From contig JAHQIY010000020.1 in the NCBI GenBank assembly GCA_019054805.1, forward strand, positions 1,174,815 through 1,238,814: 64,000 nucleotides of DNA, read 5' to 3'. Shown here in pieces: positions 31,301-46,300 of the stretch (position 1 is the first letter of the stretch; every line of letters begins with the position of its first letter). The DNA is from Brachionus manjavacas (taxonomy: Eukaryota > Rotifera > Eurotatoria > Ploima > Brachionidae). Position numbers and translations under genes: made by a program. The notes beneath the pieces are model-generated. The model worked only from the letters and a program-made list of their open reading frames with translations. It was not told the DNA's origin and searched no databases.

Positions 31301-34300
31301 TGTTTCCTAGCCTGAACATTTTGTACTGACACCAAGTGTGCGTGTATGAAAAGTCTCCCTCCCATTTTTTCATCCGGACTTGGGACCGGCAATGGTATGG
31401 TTACGACTCAACAATCTGCCGACAAAGTTACTATGGGACGTTCATCATAAACAGCGCCACTCATCCGAGCACTTAAAGGCTGCGAACTCGGCAACTATTT
31501 AGACTAGCTTGGAACCACAAACCAAGCGTATCTATAGATGGATACAAGCATATCCAAAAAAGATACTTTACTTTTTTCACTAAGTACTAAGGGTCTGCCA
31601 GACACGTCATCAGCTCTTGCTTGTAAGCCTCCTTGCCCCGGCCGCTAGGCATCTGCATCTTCACCGCCCCTCCTCATTTTCTCATCCGGACTTGGGACCG
31701 GCCTTAGGTAGAGTTAGCAGTTTAGGTTTTGATTTTTCGAAAATTTGATTTTCTTTATTTGACTATTTCTGAAAAAATAAAACAATCAAAAGAAGAAAAT
31801 CTGAATTAGAATGAAAGTTCTCTTCCGAGAAAAACAAAAACAAAAAATGGAATAATAAATAATAAAATGTTTAATCTAAATAAAATTTTTAAAAAATATT
31901 TTCTTTTGTTAAAATGACATTTCGACTCTGACAAATATTTTTCTGTTTCCTAGCCTGAACATTTTGTACTGACACCAAGTGTGCGTGTATGAAAAGTCTC
32001 CCTCCCATTTTTTCATCCGGACTTGGGACCGGCAATGGTATGGTTACGACTCAACAATCTGCCGACAAAGTTACTATGGGACGTTCATCATAAACAGCGC
32101 CACTCATCCGAGCACTTAAAGGCTGCGAACTCGGCAACTATTTAGACTAGCTTGGAACCACAAACCAAGCGTATCTATAGATGGATACAAGCATATCCAA
32201 AAAAGATACTTTACTTTTTTCACTAAGTACTAAGGGTCTGCCAGACACGTCATCAGCTCTTGCTTGTAAGCCTCCTTGCCCCGGCCGCTAGGCATCTGCA
32301 TCTTCACCGCCCCTCCTCATTTTCTCATCCGGACTTGGGACCGGCCTTAGGTAGAGTTAGCAGTTTAGGTTTTGATTTTTCGAAAATTTGATTTTCTTTA
32401 TTTGACTATTTCTGAAAAAATAAAACAATCAAAAGAAGAAAATCTGAATTAGAATGAAAGTTCTCTTCCGAGAAAAACAAAAATAAAAAATGGAATAATA
32501 AATAATAAAATGTTTAATCTAAATAAAATTTTTAAAAAATATTTTCTTTTGTTAAAATGACATTTCGACTCTGACAAATATTTTTCTGTTTCCTAGCCTG
32601 AACATTTTGTACTGACACCAAGTGTGCGTGTATGAAAAGTCTCTCCCATTTTTTCATCCGGACTTGGGACCGGCAATGGTATGGTTACGACTCAACAATC
32701 TGCCGACAAAGTTACTATGGGACGTTCATCATAAACAGCGCCACTCATCCGAGCACTTAAAGGCTGCGAACTCGGCAACTATTTAGACTAGCTTGGAACC
32801 ACAAACCAAGCGTATCTATAGATGGATACAAGCATATCCAAAAAAAGATACTTTACTTTTTTCACTAAGTACTAAGGGTCTGCCAGACACGTCATCAGCT
32901 CTTGCTTGTAAGCCTCCTTGCCCCGGCCGCTAGGCATCTGCATCTTCACCGCCCCTCCTCATTTTCTCATCCGGACTTGGGACCGGCCTTAGGTAGAGTT
33001 AGCAGTTTAGGTTTTGATTTTTCGAAAATTTGATTTTCTTTATTTGACTATTTCTGAAAAAATAAAACAATCAAAAGAAGAAAATCTGAATTAGAATGAA
33101 AGTTCTCTTCCGAGAAAAACAAAAACAAAAAATGGAATAATAAATAATAAAATGTTTAATCTAAATAAAATTTTTAAAAAATATTTTCTTTTGTTAAAAT
33201 GACATTTCGACTCTGACAAATATTTTTCTGTTTCCTAGCCTGAACATTTTGTACTGACACCAAGTGTGCGTGTATGAAAAGTCTCCCTCCCATTTTTTCA
33301 TCCGGACTTGGGACCGGCAATGGTATGGTTACGACTCAACAATCTGCCGACAAAGTTACTATGGGACGTTCATCATAAACAGCGCCACTCATCCGAGCAC
33401 TTAAAGGCTGCGAACTCGGCAACTATTTAGACTAGCTTGGAACCACAAACCAAGCGTATCTATAGATGGATACAAGCATATCCAAAAAAAGATACTTTCC
33501 TTTTTCACTAAGTACTAAGGGTCTGCCAGACACGTCATCAGCTCTTGCTTGTAAGCCTCCTTGCCCCGGCCGCTAGGCATCTGCATCTTCACCGCCCCTC
33601 CTCATTTTCTCATCCGGACTTGGGACCGGCCTTAGGTAGAGTTAGCAGTTTAGGTTTTGATTTTTCGAAAATTTGATTTTCTTTATTTGACTATTTCTGA
33701 AAAAATAAAACAATCAAAAGAAGAAAATCTGAATTAGAATGAAAGTTCTCTTCCGAGAAAAACAAAAACAAAAAATGGAATAATAAATAATAAAATGTTT
33801 AATCTAAATAAAATTTTTAAAAAATATTTTCTTTTGTTAAAATGACATTTCGACTCTGACAAATATTTTTCTGTTTCCTAGCCTGAACATTTTGTACTGA
33901 CACCAAGTGTGCGTGTATGAAAAGTCTCCCTCCCATTTTTTCATCCGGACTTGGGACCGGCAATGGTATGGTTACGACTCAACAATCTGCCGACAAAGTT
34001 ACTATGGGACGTTCATCATAAACAGCGCCACTCATCCGAGCACTTAAAGGCTGCGAACTCGGCAACTATTTAGACTAGCTTGGAACCACAAACCAAGCGT
34101 ATCTATAGATGGATACAAGCATATCCAAAAAAGATACTTTACTTTTTTCACTAAGTACTAAGGGTCTGCCAGACACGTCATCAGCTCTTGCTTGTAAGCC
34201 TCCTTGCCCCGGCCGCTAGGCATCTGCATCTTCACCGCCCCTCCTCATTTTCTCATCCGGACTTGGGACCGGCCTTAGGTAGAGTTAGCAGTTTAGGTTT

Positions 34301-37300
34301 TGATTTTTCGAAAATTTGATTTTCTTTATTTGACTATTTCTGAAAAAATAAAACAATCAAAAGAAGAAAATCTGAATTAGAATGAAAGTTCTCTTCCGAG
34401 AAAAACAAAAACAAAAAATGGAATAATAAATAATAAAATGTTTAATCTAAATAAAATTTTTAAAAAATATTTTCTTTTGTTAAAATGACATTTCGACTCT
34501 GACAAATATTTTTCTGTTTCCTAGCCTGAACATTTTGTACTGACACCAAGTGTGCGTGTATGAAAAGTCTCCCTCCCATTTTTTCATCCGGACTTGGGAC
34601 CGGCAATGGTATGGTTACGACTCAACAATCTGCCGACAAAGTTACTATGGGACGTTCATCATAAACAGCGCCACTCATCCGAGCACTTAAAGGCTGCGAA
34701 CTCGGCAACTATTTAGACTAGCTTGGAACCACAAACCAAGCGTATCTATAGATGGATACAAGCATATCCAAAAAAAGATACTTTACTTTTTTCACTAAGT
34801 ACTAAGGGTCTGCCAGACACGTCATCAGCTCTTGCTTGTAAGCCTCCTTGCCCCGGCCGCTAGGCATCTGCATCTTCACCGCCCCTCCTCATTTTCTCAT
34901 CCGGACTTGGGACCGGCCTTAGGTAGAGTTAGCAGTTTAGGTTTTGATTTTTCGAAAATTTGATTTTCTTTATTTGACTATTTCTGAAAAAATAAAACAA
35001 TCAAAAGAAGAAAATCTGAATTAGAATGAAAGTTCTCTTCCGAGAAAAACAAAAACAAAAAATGGAATAATAAATAATAAAATGTTTAATCTAAATAAAA
35101 TTTTTAAAAAATATTTTCTTTTGTTAAAATGACATTTCGACTCTGACAAATATTTTTCTGTTTCCTAGCCTGAACATTTTGTACTGACACCAAGTGTGCG
35201 TGTATGAAAAGTCTCCCTCCCATTTTTTCATCCGGACTTGGGACCGGCAATGGTATGGTTACGACTCAACAATCTGCCGACAAAGTTACTATGGGACGTT
35301 CATCATAAACAGCGCCACTCATCCGAGCACTTAAAGGCTGCGAACTCGGCAACTATTTAGACTAGCTTGGAACCACAAACCAAGCGTATCTATAGATGGA
35401 TACAAGCATATCCAAAAAAAGATACTTTACTTTTTTCACTAAGTACTAAGGGTCTGCCAGACACGTCATCAGCTCTTGCTTGTAAGCCTCCTTGCCCCGG
35501 CCGCTAGGCATCTGCATCTTCACCGCCCCTCCTCATTTTCTCATCCGGACTTGGGACCGGCCTTAGGTAGAGTTAGCAGTTTAGGTTTTGATTTTTTGAA
35601 AATTTGATTTTCTTTATTTGACTATTTCTGAAAAAATAAAACAATCAAAAGAAGAAAATCTGAATTAGAATGAAAGTTCTCTTCCGAGAAAAACAAAAAC
35701 AAAAAATGGAATAATAAATAATAAAATGTTTAATCTAAATAAAATTTTTAAAAAATATTTTCTTTTGTTAAAATGACATTTCGACTCTGACAAATATTTT
35801 TCTGTTTCCTAGCCTGAACATTTTGTACTGACACCAAGTGTGCGTGTATGAAAAGTCTCCCTCCCATTTTTTCATCCGGACTTGGGACCGGCAATGGTAT
35901 GGTTACGACTCAACAATCTGCCGACAAAGTTACTATGGGACGTTCATCATAAACAGCGCCACTCATCCGAGCACTTAAAGGCTGCGAACTCGGCAACTAT
36001 TTAGACTAGCTTGGAACCACAAACCAAGCGTATCTATAGATGGATACAAGCATATCCAAAAAAGATACTTTACTTTTTTCACTAAGTACTAAGGGTCTGC
36101 CAGACACGTCATCAGCTCTTGCTTGTAAGCCTCCTTGCCCCGGCCGCTAGGCATCTGCATCTTCACCGCCCCTCCTCATTTTCTCATCCGGACTTGGGAC
36201 CGGCCTTAGGTAGAGTTAGCAGTTTAGGTTTTGATTTTTCGAAAATTTGATTTTCTTTATTTGACTATTTCTGAAAAAATAAAACAATCAAAAGAAGAAA
36301 ATCTGAATTAGAATGAAAGTTCTCTTCCGAGAAAAACAAAAATAAAAAATGGAATAATAAATAATAAAATGTTTAATCTAAATAAAATTTTTAAAAAATA
36401 TTTTCTTTTGTTAAAATGACATTTCGACTCTGACAAATATTTTTCTGTTTCCTAGCCTGAACATTTTGTACTGACACCAAGTGTGCGTGTATGAAAAGTC
36501 TCCCTCCCATTTTTTCATCCGGACTTGGGACCGGCAATGGTATGGTTACGACTCAACAATCTGCCGACAAAGTTACTATGGGACGTTCATCATAAACAGC
36601 GCCACTCATCCGAGCACTTAAAGGCTGCGAACTCGGCAACTATTTAGACTAGCTTGGAACCACAAACCAAGCGTATCTATAGATGGATACAAGCATATCC
36701 AAAAAAGATACTTTACTTTTTTCACTAAGTACTAAGGGTCTGCCAGACACGTCATCAGCTCTTGCTTGTAAGCCTCCTTGCCCCGGCCGCTAGGCATCTG
36801 CATCTTCACCGCCCCTCCTCATTTTCTCATCCGGACTTGGGACCGGCCTTAGGTAGAGTTAGCAGTTTAGGTTTTGATTTTTCGAAAATTTGATTTTCTT
36901 TATTTGACTATTTCTGAAAAAATAAAACAATCAAAAGAAGAAAATCTGAATTAGAATGAAAGTTCTCTTCCGAGAAAAACAAAAACAAAAAATGGAATAA
37001 TAAATAATAAAATGTTTAATCTAAATAAAATTTTTAAAAAATATTTTCTTTTGTTAAAATGACATTTCGACTCTGACAAATATTTTTCTGTTTCCTAGCC
37101 TGAACATTTTGTACTGACACCAAGTGTGCGTGTATGAAAAGTCTCTCCCATTTTTTCATCCGGACTTGGGACCGGCAATGGTATGGTTACGACTCAACAA
37201 TCTGCCGACAAAGTTACTATGGGACGTTCATCATAAACAGCGCCACTCATCCGAGCACTTAAAGGCTGCGAACTCGGCAACTATTTAGACTAGCTTGGAA

Positions 37301-40300
37301 CCACAAACCAAGCGTATCTATAGATGGATACAAGCATATCCAAAAAGATACTTTACTTTTTTCACTAAGTACTAAGGGTCTGCCAGACACGTCATCAGCT
37401 CTTGCTTGTAAGCCTCCTTGCCCCGGCCGCTAGGCATCTGCATCTTCACCGCCCCTCCTCATTTTCTCATCCGGACTTGGGACCGGCCTTAGGTAGAGTT
37501 AGCAGTTTAGGTTTTGATTTTTCGAAAATTTGATTTTCTTTATTTGACTATTTCTGAAAAAATAAAACAATCAAAAGAAGAAAATCTGAATTAGAATGAA
37601 AGTTCTCTTCCGAGAAAAACAAAAACAAAAAATGGAATAATAAATAATAAAATGTTTAATCTAAATAAAATTTTTAAAAAATATTTTCTTTTGTTAAAAT
37701 GACATTTCGACTCTGACAAATATTTTTCTGTTTCCTAGCCTGAACATTTTGTACTGACACCAAGTGTGCGTGTATGAAAAGTCTCCTTCCCATTTTTTCA
37801 TCCGGACTTGGGACCGGCAATGGTATGGTTACGACTCAACAATCTGCCGACAAAGTTACTATGGGACGTTCATCATAAACAGCGCCACTCATCCGAGCAC
37901 TTAAAGGCTGCGAACTCGGCAACTATTTAGACTAGCTTGGAACCACAAACCAAGCGTATCTATAGATGGATACAAGCATATCCAAAAAAGATACTTTACT
38001 TTTTTCACTAAGTACTAAGGGTCTGCCAGACACGTCATCAGCTCTTGCTTGTAAGCCTCCTTGCCCCGGCCGCTAGGCATCTGCATCTTCACCGCCCCTC
38101 CTCATTTTCTCATCCGGACTTGGGACCGGCCTTAGGTAGAGTTAGCAGTTTAGGTTTTGATTTTTCGAAAATTTGATTTTCTTTATTTGACTATTTCTGA
38201 AAAAATAAAACAATCAAAAGAAGAAAATCTGAATTAGAATGAAAGTTCTCTTCCGAGAAAAACAAAAATAAAAAATGGAATAATAAATAATAAAATGTTT
38301 AATCTAAATAAAATTTTTAAAAAATATTTTCTTTTGTTAAAATGACATTTCGACTCTGACAAATATTTTTCTGTTTCCTAGCCTGAACATTTTGTACTGA
38401 CACCAAGTGTGCGTGTATGAAAAGTCTCCCTCCCATTTTTTCATCCGGACTTGGGACCGGCAATGGTATGGTTACGACTCAACAATCTGCCGACAAAGTT
38501 ACTATGGGACGTTCATCATAAACAGCGCCACTCATCCGAGCACTTAAAGGCTGCGAACTCGGCAACTATTTAGACTAGCTTGGAACCACAAACCAAGCGT
38601 ATCTATAGATGGATACAAGCATATCCAAAAAAGATACTTTACTTTTTTCACTAAGTACTAAGGGTCTGCCAGACACGTCATCAGCTCTTGCTTGTAAGCC
38701 TCCTTGCCCCGGCCGCTAGGCATCTGCATCTTCACCGCCCCTCCTCATTTTCTCATCCGGACTTGGGACCGGCCTTAGGTAGAGTTAGCAGTTTAGGTTT
38801 TGATTTTTCGAAAATTTGATTTTCTTTATTTGACTATTTCTGAAAAAATAAAACAATCAAAAGAAGAAAATCTGAATTAGAATGAAAGTTCTCTTCCGAG
38901 AAAAACAAAAACAAAAAATGGAATAATAAATAATAAAATGTTTAATCTAAATAAAATTTTTAAAAAATATTTTCTTTTGTTAAAATGACATTTCGACTCT
39001 GACAAATATTTTTCTGTTTCCTAGCCTGAACATTTTGTACTGACACCAAGTGTGCGTGTATGAAAAGTCTCCCTCCCATTTTTTCATCCGGACTTGGGAC
39101 CGGCAATGGTATGGTTACGACTCAACAATCTGCCGACAAAGTTACTATGGGACGTTCATCATAAACAGCGCCACTCATCCGAGCACTTAAAGGCTGCGAA
39201 CTCGGCAACTATTTAGACTAGCTTGGAACCACAAACCAAGCGTATCTATAGATGGATACAAGCATATCCAAAAAAGATACTTTACTTTTTTCACTAAGTA
39301 CTAAGGGTCTGCCAGACACGTCATCAGCTCTTGCTTGTAAGCCTCCTTGCCCCGGCCGCTAGGCATCTGCATCTTCACCGCCCCTCCTCATTTTCTCATC
39401 CGGACTTGGGACCGGCCTTAGGTAGAGTTAGCAGTTTAGGTTTTGATTTTTCGAAAATTTGATTTTCTTTATTTGACTATTTCTGAAAAAATAAAACAAT
39501 CAAAAGAAGAAAATCTGAATTAGAATGAAAGTTCTCTTCCGAGAAAAACAAAAACAAAAAATGGAATAATAAATAATAAAATGTTTAATCTAAATAAAAT
39601 TTTTAAAAAATATTTTCTTTTGTTAAAATGACATTTCGACTCTGACAAATATTTTTCTGTTTCCTAGCCTGAACATTTTGTACTGACACCAAGTGTGCGT
39701 GTATGAAAAGTCTCCTTCCCATTTTTTCATCCGGACTTGGGACCGGCAATGGTATGGTTACGACTCAACAATCTGCCGACAAAGTTACTATGGGACGTTC
39801 ATCATAAACAGCGCCACTCATCCGAGCACTTAAAGGCTGCGAACTCGGCAACTATTTAGACTAGCTTGGAACCACAAACCAAGCGTATCTATAGATGGAT
39901 ACAAGCATATCCAAAAAAGATACTTTACTTTTTTCACTAAGTACTAAGGGTCTGCCAGACACGTCATCAGCTCTTGCTTGTAAGCCTCCTTGCCCCGGCC
40001 GCTAGGCATCTGCATCTTCACCGCCCCTCCTCATTTTCTCATCCGGACTTGGGACCGGCCTTAGGTAGAGTTAGCAGTTTAGGTTTTGATTTTTCGAAAA
40101 TTTGATTTTCTTTATTTGACTATTTCTGAAAAAATAAAACAATCAAAAGAAGAAAATCTGAATTAGAATGAAAGTTCTCTTCCGAGAAAAACAAAAATAA
40201 AAAATGGAATAATAAATAATAAAATGTTTAATCTAAATAAAATTTTTAAAAAATATTTTCTTTTGTTAAAATGACATTTCGACTCTGACAAATATTTTTC

Positions 40301-43300
40301 TGTTTCCTAGCCTGAACATTTTGTACTGACACCAAGTGTGCGTGTATGAAAAGTCTCCTCCCATTTTTTCATCCGGACTTGGGACCGGCAATGGTATGGT
40401 TACGACTCAACAATCTGCCGACAAAGTTACTATGGGACGTTCATCATAAACAGCGCCACTCATCCGAGCACTTAAAGGCTGCGAACTCGGCAACTATTTA
40501 GACTAGCTTGGAACCACAAACCAAGCGTATCTATAGATGGATACAAGCATATCCAAAAAAAGATACTTTACTTTTTTCACTAAGTACTAAGGGTCTGCCA
40601 GACACGTCATCAGCTCTTGCTTGTAAGCCTCCTTGCCCCGGCCGCTAGGCATCTGCATCTTCACCGCCCCTCCTCATTTTCTCATCCGGACTTGGGACCG
40701 GCCTTAGGTAGAGTTAGCAGTTTAGGTTTTGATTTTTCGAAAATTTGATTTTCTTTATTTGACTATTTCTGAAAAAATAAAACAATCAAAAGAAGAAAAT
40801 CTGAATTAGAATGAAAGTTCTCTTCCGAGAAAAACAAAAACAAAAAATGGAATAATAAATAATAAAATGTTTAATCTAAATAAAATTTTTAAAAAATATT
40901 TTCTTTTGTTAAAATGACATTTCGACTCTGACAAATATTTTTCTGTTTCCTAGCCTGAACATTTTGTACTGACACCAAGTGTGCGTGTATGAAAAGTCTC
41001 TCCCATTTTTTCATCCGGACTTGGGACCGGCAATGGTATGGTTACGACTCAACAATCTGCCGACAAAGTTACTATGGGACGTTCATCATAAACAGCGCCA
41101 CTCATCCGAGCACTTAAAGGCTGCGAACTCGGCAACTATTTAGACTAGCTTGGAACCACAAACCAAGCGTATCTATAGATGGATACAAGCATATCCAAAA
41201 AAGATACTTTACTTTTTTCACTAAGTACTAAGGGTCTGCCAGACACGTCATCAGCTCTTGCTTGTAAGCCTCCTTGCCCCGGCCGCTAGGCATCTGCATC
41301 TTCACCGCCCCTCCTCATTTTCTCATCCGGACTTGGGACCGGCCTTAGGTAGAGTTAGCAGTTTAGGTTTTGATTTTTCGAAAATTTGATTTTCTTTATT
41401 TGACTATTTCTGAAAAAATAAAACAATCAAAAGAAGAAAATCTGAATTAGAATGAAAGTTCTCTTCCGAGAAAAACAAAAACAAAAAATGGAATAATAAA
41501 TAATAAAATGTTTAATCTAAATAAAATTTTTAAAAAATATTTTCTTTTGTTAAAATGACATTTCGACTCTGACAAATATTTTTCTGTTTCCTAGCCTGAA
41601 CATTTTGTACTGACACCAAGTGTGCGTGTATGAAAAGTCTCTCCCATTTTTTCATCCGGACTTGGGACCGGCAATGGTATGGTTACGACTCAACAATCTG
41701 CCGACAAAGTTACTATGGGACGTTCATCATAAACAGCGCCACTCATCCGAGCACTTAAAGGCTGCGAACTCGGCAACTATTTAGACTAGCTTGGAACCAC
41801 AAACCAAGCGTATCTATAGATGGATACAAGCATATCCAAAAAAGATACTTTACTTTTTTCACTAAGTACTAAGGGTCTGCCAGACACGTCATCAGCTCTT
41901 GCTTGTAAGCCTCCTTGCCCCGGCCGCTAGGCATCTGCATCTTCACCGCCCCTCCTCATTTTCTCATCCGGACTTGGGACCGGCCTTAGGTAGAGTTAGC
42001 AGTTTAGGTTTTGATTTTTCGAAAATTTGATTTTCTTTATTTGACTATTTCTGAAAAAATAAAACAATCAAAAGAAGAAAATCTGAATTAGAATGAAAGT
42101 TCTCTTCCGAGAAAAACAAAAATAAAAAATGGAATAATAAATAATAAAATGTTTAATCTAAATAAAATTTTTAAAAAATATTTTCTTTTGTTAAAATGAC
42201 ATTTCGACTCTGACAAATATTTTTCTGTTTCCTAGCCTGAACATTTTGTACTGACACCAAGTGTGCGTGTATGAAAAGTCTCCCTCCCATTTTTTCATCC
42301 GGACTTGGGACCGGCAATGGTATGGTTACGACTCAACAATCTGCCGACAAAGTTACTATGGGACGTTCATCATAAACAGCGCCACTCATCCGAGCACTTA
42401 AAGGCTGCGAACTCGGCAACTATTTAGACTAGCTTGGAACCACAAACCAAGCGTATCTATAGATGGATACAAGCATATCCAAAAAAGATACTTTACTTTT
42501 TTCACTAAGTACTAAGGGTCTGCCAGACACGTCATCAGCTCTTGCTTGTAAGCCTCCTTGCCCCGGCCGCTAGGCATCTGCATCTTCACCGCCCCTCCTC
42601 ATTTTCTCATCCGGACTTGGGACCGGCCTTAGGTAGAGTTAGCAGTTTAGGTTTTGATTTTTCGAAAATTTGATTTTCTTTATTTGACTATTTCTGAAAA
42701 AATAAAACAATCAAAAGAAGAAAATCTGAATTAGAATGAAAGTTCTCTTCCGAGAAAAACAAAAACAAAAAATGGAATAATAAATAATAAAATGTTTAAT
42801 CTAAATAAAATTTTTAAAAAATATTTTCTTTTGTTAAAATGACATTTCGACTCTGACAAATATTTTTCTGTTTCCTAGCCTGAACATTTTGTACTGACAC
42901 CAAGTGTGCGTGTATGAAAAGTCTCTCCCATTTTTTCATCCGGACTTGGGACCGGCAATGGTATGGTTACGACTCAACAATCTGCCGACAAAGTTACTAT
43001 GGGACGTTCATCATAAACAGCGCCACTCATCCGAGCACTTAAAGGCTGCGAACTCGGCAACTATTTAGACTAGCTTGGAACCACAAACCAAGCGTATCTA
43101 TAGATGGATACAAGCATATCCAAAAAAAGATACTTTACTTTTTTCACTAAGTACTAAGGGTCTGCCAGACACGTCATCAGCTCTTGCTTGTAAGCCTCCT
43201 TGCCCCGGCCGCTAGGCATCTGCATCTTCACCGCCCCTCCTCATTTTCTCATCCGGACTTGGGACCGGCCTTAGGTAGAGTTAGCAGTTTAGGTTTTGAT

Positions 43301-46300
43301 TTTTCGAAAATTTGATTTTCTTTATTTGACTATTTCTGAAAAAATAAAACAATCAAAAGAAGAAAATCTGAATTAGAATGAAAGTTCTCTTCCGAGAAAA
43401 ACAAAAACAAAAAATGGAATAATAAATAATAAAATGTTTAATCTAAATAAAATTTTTAAAAAATATTTTCTTTTGTTAAAATGACATTTCGACTCTGACA
43501 AATATTTTTCTGTTTCCTAGCCTGAACATTTTGTACTGACACCAAGTGTGCGTGTATGAAAAGTCTCTCCCATTTTTTCATCCGGACTTGGGACCGGCAA
43601 TGGTATGGTTACGACTCAACAATCTGCCGACAAAGTTACTATGGGACGTTCATCATAAACAGCGCCACTCATCCGAGCACTTAAAGGCTGCGAACTCGGC
43701 AACTATTTAGACTAGCTTGGAACCACAAACCAAGCGTATCTATAGATGGATACAAGCATATCCAAAAAAAGATACTTTACTTTTTTCACTAAGTACTAAG
43801 GGTCTGCCAGACACGTCATCAGCTCTTGCTTGTAAGCCTCCTTGCCCCGGCCGCTAGGCATCTGCATCTTCACCGCCCCTCCTCATTTTCTCATCCGGAC
43901 TTGGGACCGGCCTTAGGTAGAGTTAGCAGTTTAGGTTTTGATTTTTCGAAAATTTGATTTTCTTTATTTGACTATTTCTGAAAAAATAAAACAATCAAAA
44001 GAAGAAAATCTGAATTAGAATGAAAGTTCTCTTCCGAGAAAAACAAAAATAAAAAATGGAATAATAAATAATAAAATGTTTAATCTAAATAAAATTTTTA
44101 AAAAATATTTTCTTTTGTTAAAATGACATTTCGACTCTGACAAATATTTTTCTGTTTCCTAGCCTGAACATTTTGTACTGACACCAAGTGTGCGTGTATG
44201 AAAAGTCTCTCCCATTTTTTCATCCGGACTTGGGACCGGCAATGGTATGGTTACGACTCAACAATCTGCCGACAAAGTTACTATGGGACGTTCATCATAA
44301 ACAGCGCCACTCATCCGAGCACTTAAAGGCTGCGAACTCGGCAACTATTTAGACTAGCTTGGAACCACAAACCAAGCGTATCTATAGATGGATACAAGCA
44401 TATCCAAAAAAAGATACTTTACTTTTTTCACTAAGTACTAAGGGTCTGCCAGACACGTCATCAGCTCTTGCTTGTAAGCCTCCTTGCCCCGGCCGCTAGG
44501 CATCTGCATCTTCACCGCCCCTCCTCATTTTCTCATCCGGACTTGGGACCGGCCTTAGGTAGAGTTAGCAGTTTAGGTTTTGATTTTTCGAAAATTTGAT
44601 TTTCTTTATTTGACTATTTCTGAAAAAATAAAACAATCAAAAGAAGAAAATCTGAATTAGAATGAAAGTTCTCTTCCGAGAAAAACAAAAACAAAAAATG
44701 GAATAATAAATAATAAAATGTTTAATCTAAATAAAATTTTTAAAAAATATTTTCTTTTGTTAAAATGACATTTCGACTCTGACAAATATTTTTCTGTTTC
44801 CTAGCCTGAACATTTTGTACTGACACCAAGTGTGCGTGTATGAAAAGTCTCCCTCCCATTTTTTCATCCGGACTTGGGACCGGCAATGGTATGGTTACGA
44901 CTCAACAATCTGCCGACAAAGTTACTATGGGACGTTCATCATAAACAGCGCCACTCATCCGAGCACTTAAAGGCTGCGAACTCGGCAACTATTTAGACTA
45001 GCTTGGAACCACAAACCAAGCGTATCTATAGATGGATACAAGCATATCCAAAAAAGATACTTTACTTTTTTCACTAAGTACTAAGGGTCTGCCAGACACG
45101 TCATCAGCTCTTGCTTGTAAGCCTCCTTGCCCCGGCCGCTAGGCATCTGCATCTTCACCGCCCCTCCTCATTTTCTCATCCGGACTTGGGACCGGCCTTA
45201 GGTAGAGTTAGCAGTTTAGGTTTTGATTTTTCGAAAATTTGATTTTCTTTATTTGACTATTTCTGAAAAAATAAAACAATCAAAAGAAGAAAATCTGAAT
45301 TAGAATGAAAGTTCTCTTCCGAGAAAAACAAAAACAAAAAATGGAATAATAAATAATAAAATGTTTAATCTAAATAAAATTTTTAAAAAATATTTTCTTT
45401 TGTTAAAATGACATTTCGACTCTGACAAATATTTTTCTGTTTCCTAGCCTGAACATTTTGTACTGACACCAAGTGTGCGTGTATGAAAAGTCTCCCTCCC
45501 ATTTTTTCATCCGGACTTGGGACCGGCAATGGTATGGTTACGACTCAACAATCTGCCGACAAAGTTACTATGGGACGTTCATCATAAACAGCGCCACTCA
45601 TCCGAGCACTTAAAGGCTGCGAACTCGGCAACTATTTAGACTAGCTTGGAACCACAAACCAAGCGTATCTATAGATGGATACAAGCATATCCAAAAAAAG
45701 ATACTTTACTTTTTTCACTAAGTACTAAGGGTCTGCCAGACACGTCATCAGCTCTTGCTTGTAAGCCTCCTTGCCCCGGCCGCTAGGCATCTGCATCTTC
45801 ACCGCCCCTCCTCATTTTCTCATCCGGACTTGGGACCGGCCTTAGGTAGAGTTAGCAGTTTAGGTTTTGATTTTTCGAAAATTTGATTTTCTTTATTTGA
45901 CTATTTCTGAAAAAATAAAACAATCAAAAGAAGAAAATCTGAATTAGAATGAAAGTTCTCTTCCGAGAAAAACAAAAACAAAAAATGGAATAATAAATAA
46001 TAAAATGTTTAATCTAAATAAAATTTTTAAAAAATATTTTCTTTTGTTAAAATGACATTTCGACTCTGACAAATATTTTTCTGTTTCCTAGCCTGAACAT
46101 TTTGTACTGACACCAAGTGTGCGTGTATGAAAAGTCTCCCTCCCATTTTTTCATCCGGACTTGGGACCGGCAATGGTATGGTTACGACTCAACAATCTGC
46201 CGACAAAGTTACTATGGGACGTTCATCATAAACAGCGCCACTCATCCGAGCACTTAAAGGCTGCGAACTCGGCAACTATTTAGACTAGCTTGGAACCACA